53,130 nucleotides of DNA from Chromera velia. Taxonomy: Eukaryota; Sar; Chromeraceae. The notes beneath the pieces are model-generated. The model was not told where the DNA came from, made no database searches, and was given only the letters and a program-made list of their open reading frames with translations. Positions 9,101-19,668 of the stretch are shown here, piece by piece. Numbering within the stretch: the stretch's first letter is position 1; every line of letters begins with the position of its first letter. The stretch is taken from the NCBI GenBank assembly GCA_018398765.1, contig JAHBMJ010005881.1, forward strand, positions 1-53,130. Reading direction: 5' to 3'. The translations under genes were made by a program, and so were the position numbers.

Positions 9101-9952
9101 ATGTCGCCATATCTGCTCGTCATGTGCGCTGGCTGCTCAGTCTCTTTGCCTTCAAATGCACTGCTGGCCTTCCACTCACTTGACATCGGGGCCAGGGGTT
9201 GCGCCAAACGGGTGGCTCTTGGGAGACGTCCAGGGAGACGGCCCCGCAGTTCCTCTTTTGGCTTCGACGTGCGCATGCAAGCGGAGCCTGGAAGAAGCGT
9301 CGAGTCAGTGTTTGAGCGCGTAAAGAAAAAAGATGATCTGCCCGCACAATGGCAGCTGTTCCTGCCGCTCGGCCGCGGTATCATGGGCGACTGCAGGAAC
9401 CCTAACCTCAGAACAAATCAGGACTTCGCTGAAGCCATAAGGCGAGAATTCGAAGGACGCGAAAATGCTGATATTTCAGCCATGGTGTTTGGAAAGCGGC
9501 GTCTGTCTCTTCTGATCTGGTCGTCAGATACCGACAAGTACATGCACGAGGCCTCTGCGCTCGCGAACAAAGTTGGAGGCAGACTTTTGGACAGCACCCG
9601 CGCTCCCGTAGCGAGAATCGCCGATGGGGATTTTGCGTTGGTCCAAAAGTTTTGCTACGCCGTTTCTTCAGTCTCCGTGCCCCCCCAACATGAGGGTAAG
9701 TACCGTATTCTGATTGACGAAGGCAAGAGAATGCTGGGAGTCCACTGCGGATGGAAGGAGATGGAGCAGGTGCTATCGAAGTTCGACTCCCGGAAGGAAG
9801 AAGACGAGATGGGGGCGGGGGCGTTCGAGCAAATTCCTGAGCACGTTCTGCTTCATGAGTGCGACTACAACAATTGCAGTGATAGGGTTAATGAGTGGCC
9901 AGAGAAGGTTGCGAACTTCTATAGGTCGGCTGAGGTGGAGGAAGATACATGA
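9101..9952 (+). CDS. Intronless 283-residue protein of unknown function, possibly organelle-targeted
   Basis: Complete ORF from ATG to TGA. The N-terminus has a hydrophobic stretch (YLLVMCAGCSVSL, residues 4-16) and then ALLA-F at about residue 24. An Arg/Ser-rich, acid-poor segment follows to about residue 58, ending near FGFDVRMQAEPG; acidic residues return afterwards. This resembles the bipartite signal-plus-transit leader of proteins sent to complex plastids, with Phe at the presumed transit start; that is inference. The mature part is mixed alpha/beta in character (GRGIMGDCRNPNLRTNQDFA, YRILIDEGKRMLGVHCGW, CDYNNCSDRVNEWPEKVANF) and matches no family I recognise. A strong-looking GTAAGT at 9694 is ignored because the frame continues with coding-like sequence. 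An intronless gene here is unusual and might reflect retroposition or transfer. Confidence 0.65.
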   Translation: MSPYLLVMCAGCSVSLPSNALLAFHSLDIGARGCAKRVALGRRPGRRPRSSSFGFDVRMQAEPGRSVESVFERVKKKDDLPAQWQLFLPLGRGIMGDCRNPNLRTNQDFAEAIRREFEGRENADISAMVFGKRRLSLLIWSSDTDKYMHEASALANKVGGRLLDSTRAPVARIADGDFALVQKFCYAVSSVSVPPQHEGKYRILIDEGKRMLGVHCGWKEMEQVLSKFDSRKEEDEMGAGAFEQIPEHVLLHECDYNNCSDRVNEWPEKVANFYRSAEVEEDT

Positions 9953-10064
9953 AGACCATCGCTCGCCTTGCCAATGATCCCATGCAAGCAATCCAGAGGT
10001 CTCTTCAAGTTGGCGTCAGAAGACAAACGGCCGTTTGTTTGGTGTGTTCCTTCGCTCGCTTGCT

Positions 10065-10420
10065 CTTTTTTTTTTTTTTCCTTTCTTTCTTTCTTTCTTT
10101 TTTTTCTTTTCTTTCTTTCTTTCTTTCTTTCTTTCTTTCCTTCCTTCCTTCCTTCCTTCTTTCTTTCCTTCTTTCTTTCTTTCTTTCTTTCTTTCTTTCG
10201 TTCTTTCGTTCCTTCGTCCTTTCTTTCTTTCTTTCTTTCGTTCTTTCGTTCCTTCGTCCTTTCTTTCTTTCTTTCTTTTCTTTCTTTCTTTCGTTCTTTC
10301 TTTCTTTCTTTCTTTCTTTCTTTCGTTCTTTCTTTCTTTCTTGCTTTCTTTCGTTCCTTCGTTCCTTCGTCCTTTCTTTCTTTCATTCTTTTGTTCTCTC
10401 TTCGCTTCTTTCTCTCTTTT
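10065..10420. repeat. Long (TTTC)n / (TTCG)-interrupted microsatellite
   Basis: About 350 bp of TTTC tandem repeats with scattered TTCC, TTCG and GTCC variants. All ORFs crossing it on both strands (poly Phe-Leu-Ser or Lys-Glu-Arg) are repeat artefacts. Confidence 0.95.
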
Positions 10421-12640
10421 TGACTGAGAGTCGGACGCCACTCTCTACTCTCCACTATCTATCCCTTCATTTATTTTGTTGCTTCATTTCTTCGTTCGCT
10501 CCTTCCTTCCTTCCTCCCCCCCTGTGACACAGTCTTTCCCCCCTTCTTTTTCTCCTTGCTTTCTTCTCTTCTTCCTCCCTTGAGATGAAACATCTCGTGA
10601 ACGGGACGGAGCAGGAGACTGACACGAGGTTGGCAGGCAAGTGGGGGCCCAAGTCTTAGTGGGCGCAAGTGAAGAAGCAGGGCTTCGAGAGTGAGTGGAA
10701 TAAAACAGACATCTAGATTTTTGAGGGGGAAAAGAAGACTTCAAGTGGAAGCTACTGCAAGTTTCCGTGAACTGAAAAAAAATCGTCTCAGAGAAGCAGC
10801 GGCTGAGAGAGACGCAGGAAACGACAGAAGATTCTGTGGGAAGGGAAAGTATCAGACATGCATTCACTGTCACAAAGACGGAGAGGGAATGCATTGATAG
10901 ACTGACCGGTCAGAATGCGAAGGTTCTGTAGATGTGGGAAGGGAATCAAGGGTCACAAAGATGTCACAATGGTACAGCAGTGACACACTGCAAAAAAAAA
11001 ATCACGTAAATTCAGTCTTGTCTCCTGAGCCCCCCTGAGACATGATGGAGAGAGTGTGTGAGAGAGAGGCATAATAGATTAATACACTGTGATACACAGC
11101 AAATCTTTTGTGTTGACCGCACATCTCCTCCGCTCTCTCTGACTCTCTGCTCTGAGCAAGTTGATTTCTTTATGGGCAGTTGCACAAATACTGTCAAATG
11201 GAAAGTTATCGCGTCGAAATTTTCATTGAGAAGAGCAAAAAGGCATACTTGTCTTAAAGATTTGAGTCCAGACATGAAGTTTTCTGCACAGTACACATGG
11301 AAAGCGTTTTGATTGCCTACATGTACGTGCGTATGTTTCTGATGACAGACTGATGTGCTGACTAGCAGATACATACAGACTATGGTACTAAGAGAGTGAT
11401 ACTAACTATACTATACGTATAGAGCTACTATAGTAGACCTGCTACTGGTAGACCTAGTAGTAACTATACAAGAAAGTGCGAGTACATTATTAAATGAAAA
11501 CCAGAAGACTGAAAGGCCTATAGCTGAAAGGCAGTGAAAGCTCTAGTAAAAGCTGTCACTGCCTGTCAGATCGAAAGAGCATCATCTGAGCATCTAAGTA
11601 CGGAAAAGCAGAATATTGTTTTAACCGTTTCATAATTTCAATTTTTTTTTCTATTTTTTTCTGCACATATCTAGCATCTATATAATTATACAAATCATTT
11701 GTCTAGTCACTTGTACGCAATACTATGCATTCATTTCAAAATAAAACAATTTAAATACAGCGATACAGAATATGTTGATCACATGCAACTCGGGCTAACA
11801 TGTACTCCTGCAAGATGACTTCCTTAGTGACTTCCGGTCATCTAGCTGGTCAATTTCTCAGCTTCCCACAGATACTCCTTGTTGCGTCTTTCTCCACCAA
11901 CTACTTGCATCAGTGAGCATAAATACACTAAATAATCGACTTGCGTTTGCTTTCAATGCTTTCAACCATCTAAAATGGGTATGAGAGAAGTCTACCCTCT
12001 GTGGTTTGCTGTGCACCTCAGGCTGTCCTGTAAAGCGCTCTGTCTTTCCAAGCCTACACATCTCAATTTTGAGGTTCCATTTCTCACCCCGGCTCGGTCC
12101 GACACTCCAGCATAAATATGCGTGCAGCAGCTGAAGAGAGAGAATCACCCATATGGCACCCCATCCCGAACCCTTCCCCTCAAGTCCTCCATCTCCTTTC
12201 TCTATCAGGCTGCGAGCAGGACCCGTTGAATTTCAAATTTCGACCTCCAACCCAACTCCCTTCCTTCCCCTGATCCCGAGTCCAACGAGCACCCCCCCCA
12301 AAGAAAGACCCTCACTCACGCAAACCCTAGCTCACCCCCTGCTCCCCCCCTCAATCGAACCAAAAGACAGACTTGCTTTGCCTTGTTTTGGCGGCAACTG
12401 AGAGAAGACAAGCGGTGCTTCTTTTCTTTTCAAGCCAGCAGTAAAGAAACCGGATCGATGAAAGCAAGGCAACCAGTGCAGTGGAGAGAGAGAAAGAGAA
12501 AAATCTGTACGTCTTCTTCATTTGCCTGCACGTAGAAAGAAAGTCAAGTCACGTGAGGACTCTGTGATGAAACGAAACGAAGCCACACAGGCAGATCCAC
12601 GACCCCCACCACACCCCTTCTGATACTGCTCCAACCTCTC
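10421..12640. other. Intergenic, no supported gene
   Basis: Pyrimidine-rich to about 10600, then mixed and AT-rich sequence (11380-11800 notably so). A proline-rich plus-strand ORF at 12153-12401 and a minus-strand stretch at 11858-12148 lack motifs or splice-site support. The right end is probably the 3' flank of the MYND gene. Confidence 0.5.
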
Positions 12641-15298
12641 TCACGCTTTCGCTTTGCACGTCTTCTTGTGGATTTTCCAGTCGGCTGACTGGCAGTCTTT
12701 GCCGCAGTACGCCACTTTCTGACACCGGGTGCACCGCTTGGGTGCAGACAGGGCCTTGCCGCACTTGTTGCACTGCACCATGGAACCTTCACCTCCAGCA
12801 CCTCCGACAGATCCTGCAGCAGACAGTAGCCTCACGTGAGAGAGATCGAAATTCCTGCACGTTGCTTGCGTTCCTTGTATCTTTTCTCCTTCACGTCAGA
12901 GAGAAAATTCTGTTGCGCTCCTGTTTTTTTATTCTCCTTCCCCTCCGTTTCTCGTGCTTTTTCTCCTTCTCCTTTTTCAAATGCTGGTGGGCTCCGTTTC
13001 TCGTGCTTTTTCTCTTTCTCCTTCTCCTTTTTCAAATGCTGGTGGGGGGGGGCGATGGGGATTGATGGGGTGTGTGTTTTGTGGGGGGTTGGGGTTGCTT
13101 GTGTATTTGTTACTTCTGTTGTTTCCCTTTCTCCTTCCCCTTTTCTCTTTCGAGCCTCCGCCTGGCCTGACGAGACAACGGCAGACCGTCAGACTCGGGG
13201 GGCACTGCGGGTTTGAGAGAGAGAAAACATACATGCAGGGGTAGAGGAAAAGGCAAGAAAATTCATTTTCGTTTCAACGATACCACCAACACACAGGGAA
13301 TAAATGCTAGGGCGTGCAAAAGAGGAGAGGATTGCTAAAAGCATTTCAACGAATCGGGTCTTCGATATGTGGGAAGGCAAAAAGAAAAGAAGAAACGAAC
13401 AAGAGCCACTGAGACCCTCGAGACAATGATTGAACAGAAAACGCAAAGAAGCCAACGGACATGGAAAAACGACGAGAACAAACAAACATCATGCAGAAGG
13501 ATGGCAACAAAAGAAAGAAAAGAAAAAACGTACTGTGTCACCGACCTGTCGAATTACTTCGCCCGGCACCAGAGGGAGCCGACGACGCCGCCGCTGCCGA
13601 CAGAGGGGCGGGTCCCGGGGACGCCTGAGGGGATGGCATGCGGGCTGCTGCCATTGCTGCTGCTACCGCCGCTGCCTCGGGCGGTGACGGTCCCTGTCCC
13701 TCCCCTCCTGCTTGCACTGCCTGCTGCTGCTGCTGCTGCTGTTGCTGCTGCATCATCTTGGCTTTGGCCATAGCGACCTGCCTCTGCTGATTTCTCGCCT
13801 GCAGTGCAGCCATGTTCTCTCGCAGGAGGGCGAGAGCTGCCTGGTTATCAAACGCATTCTCATCAAATTCGGCCGGGAGCTTCAATTTATCCCAGATCTC
13901 CTGGGCCATCTCCACTGCCCCCTCATTCTCTTCATCGTCCACCACCACTACCTCCTTGCCCGACTTGCGGGCACGCAGCTCGTCAATCGCACGAAAGTAA
14001 CTCTCGTTCCCCCTACCAATGAAAGACACAGGCGGAGCTGCACCCTGACCCTGACCGATTGCAACCCCCCCCATCTTATCTTTGGGCATGGGCATCGCTC
14101 TGACCAACGTCACCTTGATCCTCCACCCTCGAGAAATTCCCCGAAGGAACCAGAGATACTCTCCAGGGTTCTGGAAGAAATCTCTGACGGCAATCAAGGA
14201 GTCCTCAATCACGAATCTCCCCCCCCGGACAGGCGACCCTTTCTCGACTGCCAGAGGCATGTCACGAGCCTGGCTAGATGTAAACCCCAGATCCCATCGG
14301 GCGGGAGGGCGTTTCCCATGGGGGTAAGCCCACCGACCGCAACGCCACAGATACCCCTCATCCACTGCCGACCAGCCAAAGGCAGACGACACCACCACCG
14401 CCAATACATTCATTGTCATGACAGAACCCACCAACACACGACGGACAATCGCGGGCCGTTTCCCACCAATAAATTGAAACTCCAACTCGAGACCGCACAC
14501 CTTTTCCGGTGTCATATACTTCAGTTTTTCTCTTCTTTCACGCAGCCCCCTCCAGAATGCCTGAAGGACCTGTTGGGGCAACTTTTCTCTTTCCTGGGCC
14601 ACTTCCTCCTGTGCCCGTGCCTTTGCACGGTTCACTGCTGCCTCCTTCATGCCTGCTGCCCCAAGGGAATAGAACTTGGAACAGTCCCCTGCATCTTCCT
14701 CATCTGATTCTGTGAGAGGCTCATCAGGGTCAAAGGACGAATTGTTCCCCCCAAATCCCTCTGGCACGGCAATCTTGGGCTGCTTCTGGAAGGTCGGCAT
14801 CCAGGGGCGCGCGTCCCCCAGACGCACCACGTTCGTGTGGCGGTCGCCAATCTTCTGTATGATGCTCTCGTGGAGCAGACCGTCCAGCAAGCCCTGCAAG
14901 GTCGAGTCAGAAGGGATAAAAATGAGAATTGGGGACAGGGTGCATGAGTGACAGGGGGTGAGAAGAGACGGCAGGTATATAGAGTGGAGGGATGCCTGGC
15001 GGTTCCTCTAACGGACCGAGATTTGCACCTGGGGCCTCATGGATTCTCGTGATGGAATGGTCTCGAGCACCCTCTCAGTGATGTGCGCGAAGTCTTCGTG
15101 CTTTTCCGAGCTGTCGTCCAACTCTTCCAACTCATGAGCCATGTCCTCATCGTGCTGTTTCAAGATGCCCATCAACTCTGCACCTGCCTCATCATTCAGT
15201 TTCTTCGACTTCTCTGCCTCTGCCTTCCTGTGAAAGTAAGAGGCGACGAAGGACCCGAGAAGAACGAGGGCTGTGATGATCAAGGTAAGACTTATCAT
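12641..15298 (-). CDS. MYND zinc-finger protein with N-terminal hydrophobic anchor, three exons
   Basis: Exons are 15298-15029, 14893-13546 and 12813-12641. Donors are GTGCAA and GTCGGT; both acceptors end TTGCAG or CTGCAG. Phases (0, then 1) agree and give 596 residues. The first ATG in the frame (15298) starts [22 protein letters not shown], a transmembrane or signal-anchor segment, followed by a charged coil (KHEDFAH...). Exon 2 has an acidic patch (ESDEEDAGD), a second hydrophobic run near residues 240-262, a ten-Gln tract and an Ala/Pro/Ser-rich tail. Exon 3 encodes a complete MYND finger: C-x2-C, C-x2-C, Y-C-x3-C, H-x3-C, ending KAKA and stop. MYND domains bind proline-rich peptides in partner proteins; a membrane-tethered form is unusual. 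The large middle region matches nothing I recognise. An upstream exon next to the N gap cannot be excluded. Confidence 0.8.
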
Positions 15299-15563
15299 CG
15301 CGTTCAGTTGCCCGCAGTTACCCAAATGCGAAGTGCAGACAACCTGAAGCTCTGTGTCACAAGACGCACCCACAAAAGTGTAGAAAAGACACGTCAGACG
15401 CTTGGAAAGAAGAGTTTTGGCCTGATGAAACAAAGCAGTTGCAGAAGAGGGCTTTCCGAGCTGTCAGACGAACCGAATGAAGACGAGAGAAGCTGACTAC
15501 ACGAAACCGATTGTTCACTGCGCCAATCTGCGCCATGCCGGAGGCGGAGCCGACTGCCAGCCC

Positions 15564-15630
15564 NNNNNNNNNNNNNNNNNNNNNNNNNNNNNNNNNNNNN
15601 NNNNNNNNNNNNNNNNNNNNNNNNNNNNNN
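15564..15630. other. Assembly gap (67 N)
   Basis: Run of N. It is flanked on the right by a very GC-rich stretch (about 15631-15715, CGCGCG and GGCGGGCGCC), which probably caused the gap. Confidence 1.
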
Positions 15631-16359
15631 CCCCATACATGCGCGCGTACGTACGTGCGCCGCGCGGCATGCAAACCCCGGGCGGCGGGCGCCGCCCCCC
15701 CGGCGTTTGTAGGCCCGTCGCGCAGACAGCATCCGGAAGGTTTTCTCATGTCCACGCCTTCCCAAGCTTGTGTGAAGCCCTACAGCGAACTACTATGAAC
15801 TACTCACAGATTTATTTTAAAAAAAGTGAAAATATGCATACCGAAGAGTACCGAAGAGCACATTTTTTAAAAAATATAATTTTGATTTTGCGTCTCAAAA
15901 ACTAGTAAAAGCTACTAAGAACGTTTCTTCATTTTTTTTGTGTAATTACAAGGCGGGGGAGCGAGGGCGGGCATAAAAGTATACCGCTACAGAAAAACTT
16001 GAAAAACTTAAAGTTAATTTGTGGTGCAACCGCGGACCGAATGGAAAAGCTTTCGGTTACACCTGCTTACACCAGAGTAGAACACTGCAGGGTTAAAAAC
16101 TATTAAAAACTCAAGTCAAAATTGTGGTTACACCACAAAATTTTAAATTAAATTTCCATTTGTTTTCCTCTTTTTAACTTTAACGTCATTGGAAATTTTA
16201 CCCAACTTTTTTGGATCTTTACTGAAATTTGTTAAAAAATTAAAGGTTATTTTGAATTAAATTTTAATTTATGAAAAACAAAGAGTTAGAAATTCAATTT
16301 TTGCATGTTAAGAGCTCCAAACATGCTTATATACACCCAAAAAATAATATATATCAATT
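15631..16359. other. GC-rich patch then AT-rich non-coding DNA
   Basis: GC-rich to about 15720, then strongly AT-rich with short palindromic motifs (GTGGTTACACCAC at 16124). No ORF of substance. This is the left flank of the copia insertion; its last five bases belong to the target duplication (CTAAC, 16360-16364). Confidence 0.5.
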
Positions 16360-16364
16360 CTAAC

Positions 16365-16629
16365 TGTAAGATATGGGGCACGTGCGGGGGTTTGGGGCCG
16401 AAGGCGCCGGGCGGGCTGTGCGCCGCTCGATCAAGCTGCACGCATGCATGCATGGTCTCTTCGAATGCGAATACATATGAATTCATGCATGCCTTTACAC
16501 GAACGATTGTTGTGAGAAAACGGCAAGATCCTCTTTGATAGCCGATCTTCGCAGCCGATGAGCATGAACTCAGACTTACTGAAAGTAGTGACTGAAGTAG
16601 ACGGCATTCAAACTAGTCTACTTTTAATA
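16365..16629 (+). repeat. 5' LTR of the copia element
   Basis: Contains GGGGCCGAAGGCGCCGGGCG, CTCGATCAAGCTGCACGCAT and the end GTCTACTTTTAATA. It is followed by ATTGGTGATTCCGGCG (16630-), a plausible tRNA primer-binding site because it begins with TGG one base in. Confidence 0.95.
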
Positions 16630-16799
16630 ATTGGTGATTCCGGCGAGGAATCGAGAGAATGTCGATCTCAATCCATCTCGGTTCTTCTTCTTCTTCCTCT
16701 GGTGGTAGAGTAGTAAAACTCAAACAGTTGGTAAGCAGGGGAGCTGTATCTATTGCCCCTGTCACAGACTCAGAAAAGGCTTAGAAGAAAGAAGAAGAA

Positions 16800-17873
16800 T
16801 TGTTTTCCTCCCTCGTGTGGTTCAATCCTCACGAGAAGAATGAGCATACTGTGAAGCTGTTCAGAGAGGAAGGCTGGCAAGGCTTGGGCATGAAGCTCAC
16901 CTTCAGGCAAGGTCAACTGGATTGGATTGCTGAGATTTCGAAGGACTCTCAGGGCAACCATAAGGCGAACTTCTGGCTGTGGTCGAATAACCATGCAAGG
17001 AAGGTACAGACTTTCCTCTCCCCCGTCATCTACTCCCTCCATTAGATGTGGAAGCAGCAATGGTACCAATGGTATGCCGGCCTCCTTTATGCTGCCGAGA
17101 AATCGGGTTTCTTAGAGATACAACGTGACCTTGACACGTTGGCAACAGCAGGTGTTAAGGGTCCCGATCTTCTCATCCATTTGCGTAGGATGTACCTCGT
17201 TCCAAAGGTAAATCACAAGGAGTCCATGAAGAAGAAGTTCAAGGGGTTGAAGAGAGGGGGTGCATCCAATCTTCTCGAAGCGATGCTGGTATACCAGAGA
17301 GTGCTGACAGAGGTGAACAACGCCCACTATTTCCCAGATGAGGAGCAGTGTACAAGCACCTTCCGACAGATTGCCACGTCGGAGGAGTGGGACAAGATCT
17401 ATCATCGTGTCGCAGAGAAGATGCTCAACGCAGATGAAGGTGCCGACCTCAACAAAATGAAGTTCACCAATATCTGGAAGCAGGCCATCATCCTGGCCAA
17501 CTCCCAGGTAGCCACGCAGGGAGGCTCCTCTGCCTCTAAGCGTTCCTCCTCCTCTGCCCATACAGGGCGGTCCTCAGAGAAGCAAGGGGGTTGGAAAAAG
17601 GCCTTGGCCAGGGGAAAGTCACCCAAAAGACGAGATCTCGACTCTCAGAGTGCTCAGTCAGACAGGGGTGACAGGTCCGACTCGGAGTCCCAGAGAAAGT
17701 GCGGCAGATATGGGGGAAAGTGGCACAAACGGATGAAGGACTGCACGGCACTCGGAGTGCAGTGTGATAAGTGCAACCAGAAGGGGCATCTGCTATCCAT
17801 GTGCAGAAACCCAAAGAAAGGAAGACCCGAGAAGGCGGGCAACGCGGCTGTGAAGAGAAGAGAGAGGGCTTAG
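16800..17873 (+). pseudogene. copia Gag with zinc knuckle
   Basis: One frame, interrupted by a single TAG at 17043-17045, encodes a Gag-like helical protein (LLYAAEKSGFLEIQRDLDTL, EEWDKIYHRVAEKML). It ends in a basic Ser/Arg tail and a CCHC knuckle, CDKCNQKGHLLSMC (C-x2-C-x4-H-x4-C). Just before it, CGRYGGKWHKRMKDC looks like a second knuckle whose second Cys has become Tyr. No ATG remains at the start of the open frame. Confidence 0.85.
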
Positions 17874-17890
17874 TCCTCTGATTCTGACTC

Positions 17891-18898
17891 ATGAGGTTTC
17901 TAAATTGGTCAGCTCAATGTTCGAATGTAAACATTGCCAGACGTTGTAATCGTTTGCGAGCTGCTGTTATTTGCCGTGCTACTGCTTACCAGAAAAAGAG
18001 TTTCCATTCTAAGAAAGGAAAGTTCGATGTGGTCGCAGACACAGGCGCTGATATCTCTCTTTTCCTTCTATGTTTTGAAGCCTTTGTTGTCGAAGACACA
18101 GATAGAAAGGTTGATGTTGAGCTTGCTTCAGATGAGGCAGAATTGAAGAACATAACAGTGAAGAAATTGCACATTCCTTTCCCTTCCTTGCATGGACAGG
18201 TGAGGGTAGCGGCGCTTGAAGGGATCGTTTCTTCTCGAGTGCGTCTCCCATTGCTTGGCTGCACAAAAGTTCCATCAAGGTTCTACAAGAATGGTTGGGT
18301 GGAGCTAAGAGACAAGGAAGGAAGAAAATTCAAGACGCCAATGAGGTGGGGTGATAAACTTCCCATGATCAATGCGTTTGCATGTGCTCGTTCGCTTGCT
18401 GTCTCTCTTACTGTTACTTCTTCTCTCCCTCAGAAAGTTTCTTCTGCTCTCTCAGGAAGTAAAGTGAGCTCTTTGAGTCAGGCCGAGAGAGACAGACTTC
18501 TTTTTCTTTTTCATCTTCGCTTCAGACACGCTGTAGGGGAGGACCTCAAGTTGATTCTTCTTGAGAATGATATGAACGGTTTTTCTTCTTCTGAGTGCAC
18601 AGAGACAGGCAACAGATGCATGGAGTGTTCATTGTTGAATTTGATAAAGAGAGGCATTCCACAGAAAGCCAAGAAGAAAAAGGAAAACGGAGACAGAAAG
18701 GAAGAGAAAGATAGAAAGCCGAAGGTAGGAAGAAACAAGCAAGAAAAGAGAGTTCGTTTCAATGAAAACATACAGATTTTTGGGCAGAAAGAACTAGAGA
18801 AGCTCTCTCCAAGCAGTTCTGAACGGAAGGAAGCCGCTCATCTGTCTCTCCATCGTCTCTTTTCAACAGACGAATATTTCATGACCTTACCGAACTGA
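17891..18898 (+). pseudogene. copia protease and Gag-pre-integrase region
   Basis: The frame includes VVADTGADISLF, the aspartic-protease active site (DTGA) with the usual hydrophobic lead-in. After about 150 residues comes FLFHLRFRHAVGEDL...NRCMECSL, the H-x3-H...C-x2-C zinc region at the integrase N-terminus. A lysine-rich linker (KKKKENGDRKEEKDRK) follows. The ORF lies in a different frame from gag and stops before the integrase core. Confidence 0.85.
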
Positions 18899-19640
18899 AG
18901 ACAGTCGGGAGAGGGGGGTACAGGTATGTATCAGTAATCGTAGATGAAGCCACTGGGTATGTTTCCCTCCGTCCTTTACGCTGGAAGAGCGAGGCAGCCT
19001 CTCATTTGCTCTTATGGGGAAGGAGATGGGAGGCGTGCAGGAAAGGACTGCCGAAGGCAGTCGCGACAGATAATGGGGGGGAGTTCCAAGGAGAAGAGTA
19101 CCAGGCTGCCATTCGGTCTCTGGGGCCCGGGCAGCGTAGGACCCCGGTGCTCCCTATATACCTGAGTCGTAGGGGGCAGTTGAAAGGAAAAACAGGGTGA
19201 TCAAAAGAGCCCTGCTGAAGTTCTGTTTACAAAAACGTGTGCCTCTCTACACATGGCCTGCTTTTACCTCAGGAGTCGCATAATAGCTCAATAAGACCGC
19301 CTCTGTGTCTCGTGGCTGCTCCTCCCACAAAGCAGTCTGGGGGGTCAAACCGGGTATTTTCCCGCTCTCTCTCGGAGACGAAGTAAAAGTTATCGATCCA
19401 AGAGGCGACCGTGGGGGGGGAAGCGTCGAGGTAAGCCAGTTTTTGCCATTTTCGGCGGTGTCCTTTCTCCCAAAGTTGTTTCTGTTGTATACAGAGAGAG
19501 AAGTCAGTGGAAGACCCTGAAAGTCCACCCCAGTCGTGTCTCTCTGCGATACTGGAATGGCGTTGCAGATTATGAAGGTGCTAAAGGAAGAGAAGGAGTG
19601 GCTGAGACCAGAGATGTGCAAGAGTGTATGGAAGAAGGAC
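18899..19640 (+). pseudogene. copia integrase core, multiply frame-shifted
   Basis: Fragments in different frames include AVATDNGGEFQGEEYQAAIR (around the second catalytic Asp of DDE integrases), an ERKNRVIKRALLKF-like helix just past a stop, and PGIFPLSLGDEVKVIDP, reminiscent of the domain after the core. At least three frame changes or stops occur. Confidence 0.75.
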
Positions 19641-19668
19641 TTAAAGAGCTCGAGCTCTAAGAGAGAGA

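Noticed and set aside
9690-9705. Strong donor-like GTAAGT inside the 283-codon ORF
   Set aside because: The frame continues for another 85 coding-like residues beyond it, and no matching acceptor improves the protein.
9919-10527. Overlapping long ORFs on both strands (Phe-Leu-Ser or Lys-Glu-Arg polymers)
   Set aside because: Produced entirely by the (TTTC)n microsatellite, which lacks stops in most frames.
13712-14707. A 331-codon plus-strand ORF
   Set aside because: It mirrors exon 2 of the minus-strand MYND gene. The minus frame carries the phased splices and the MYND finger.
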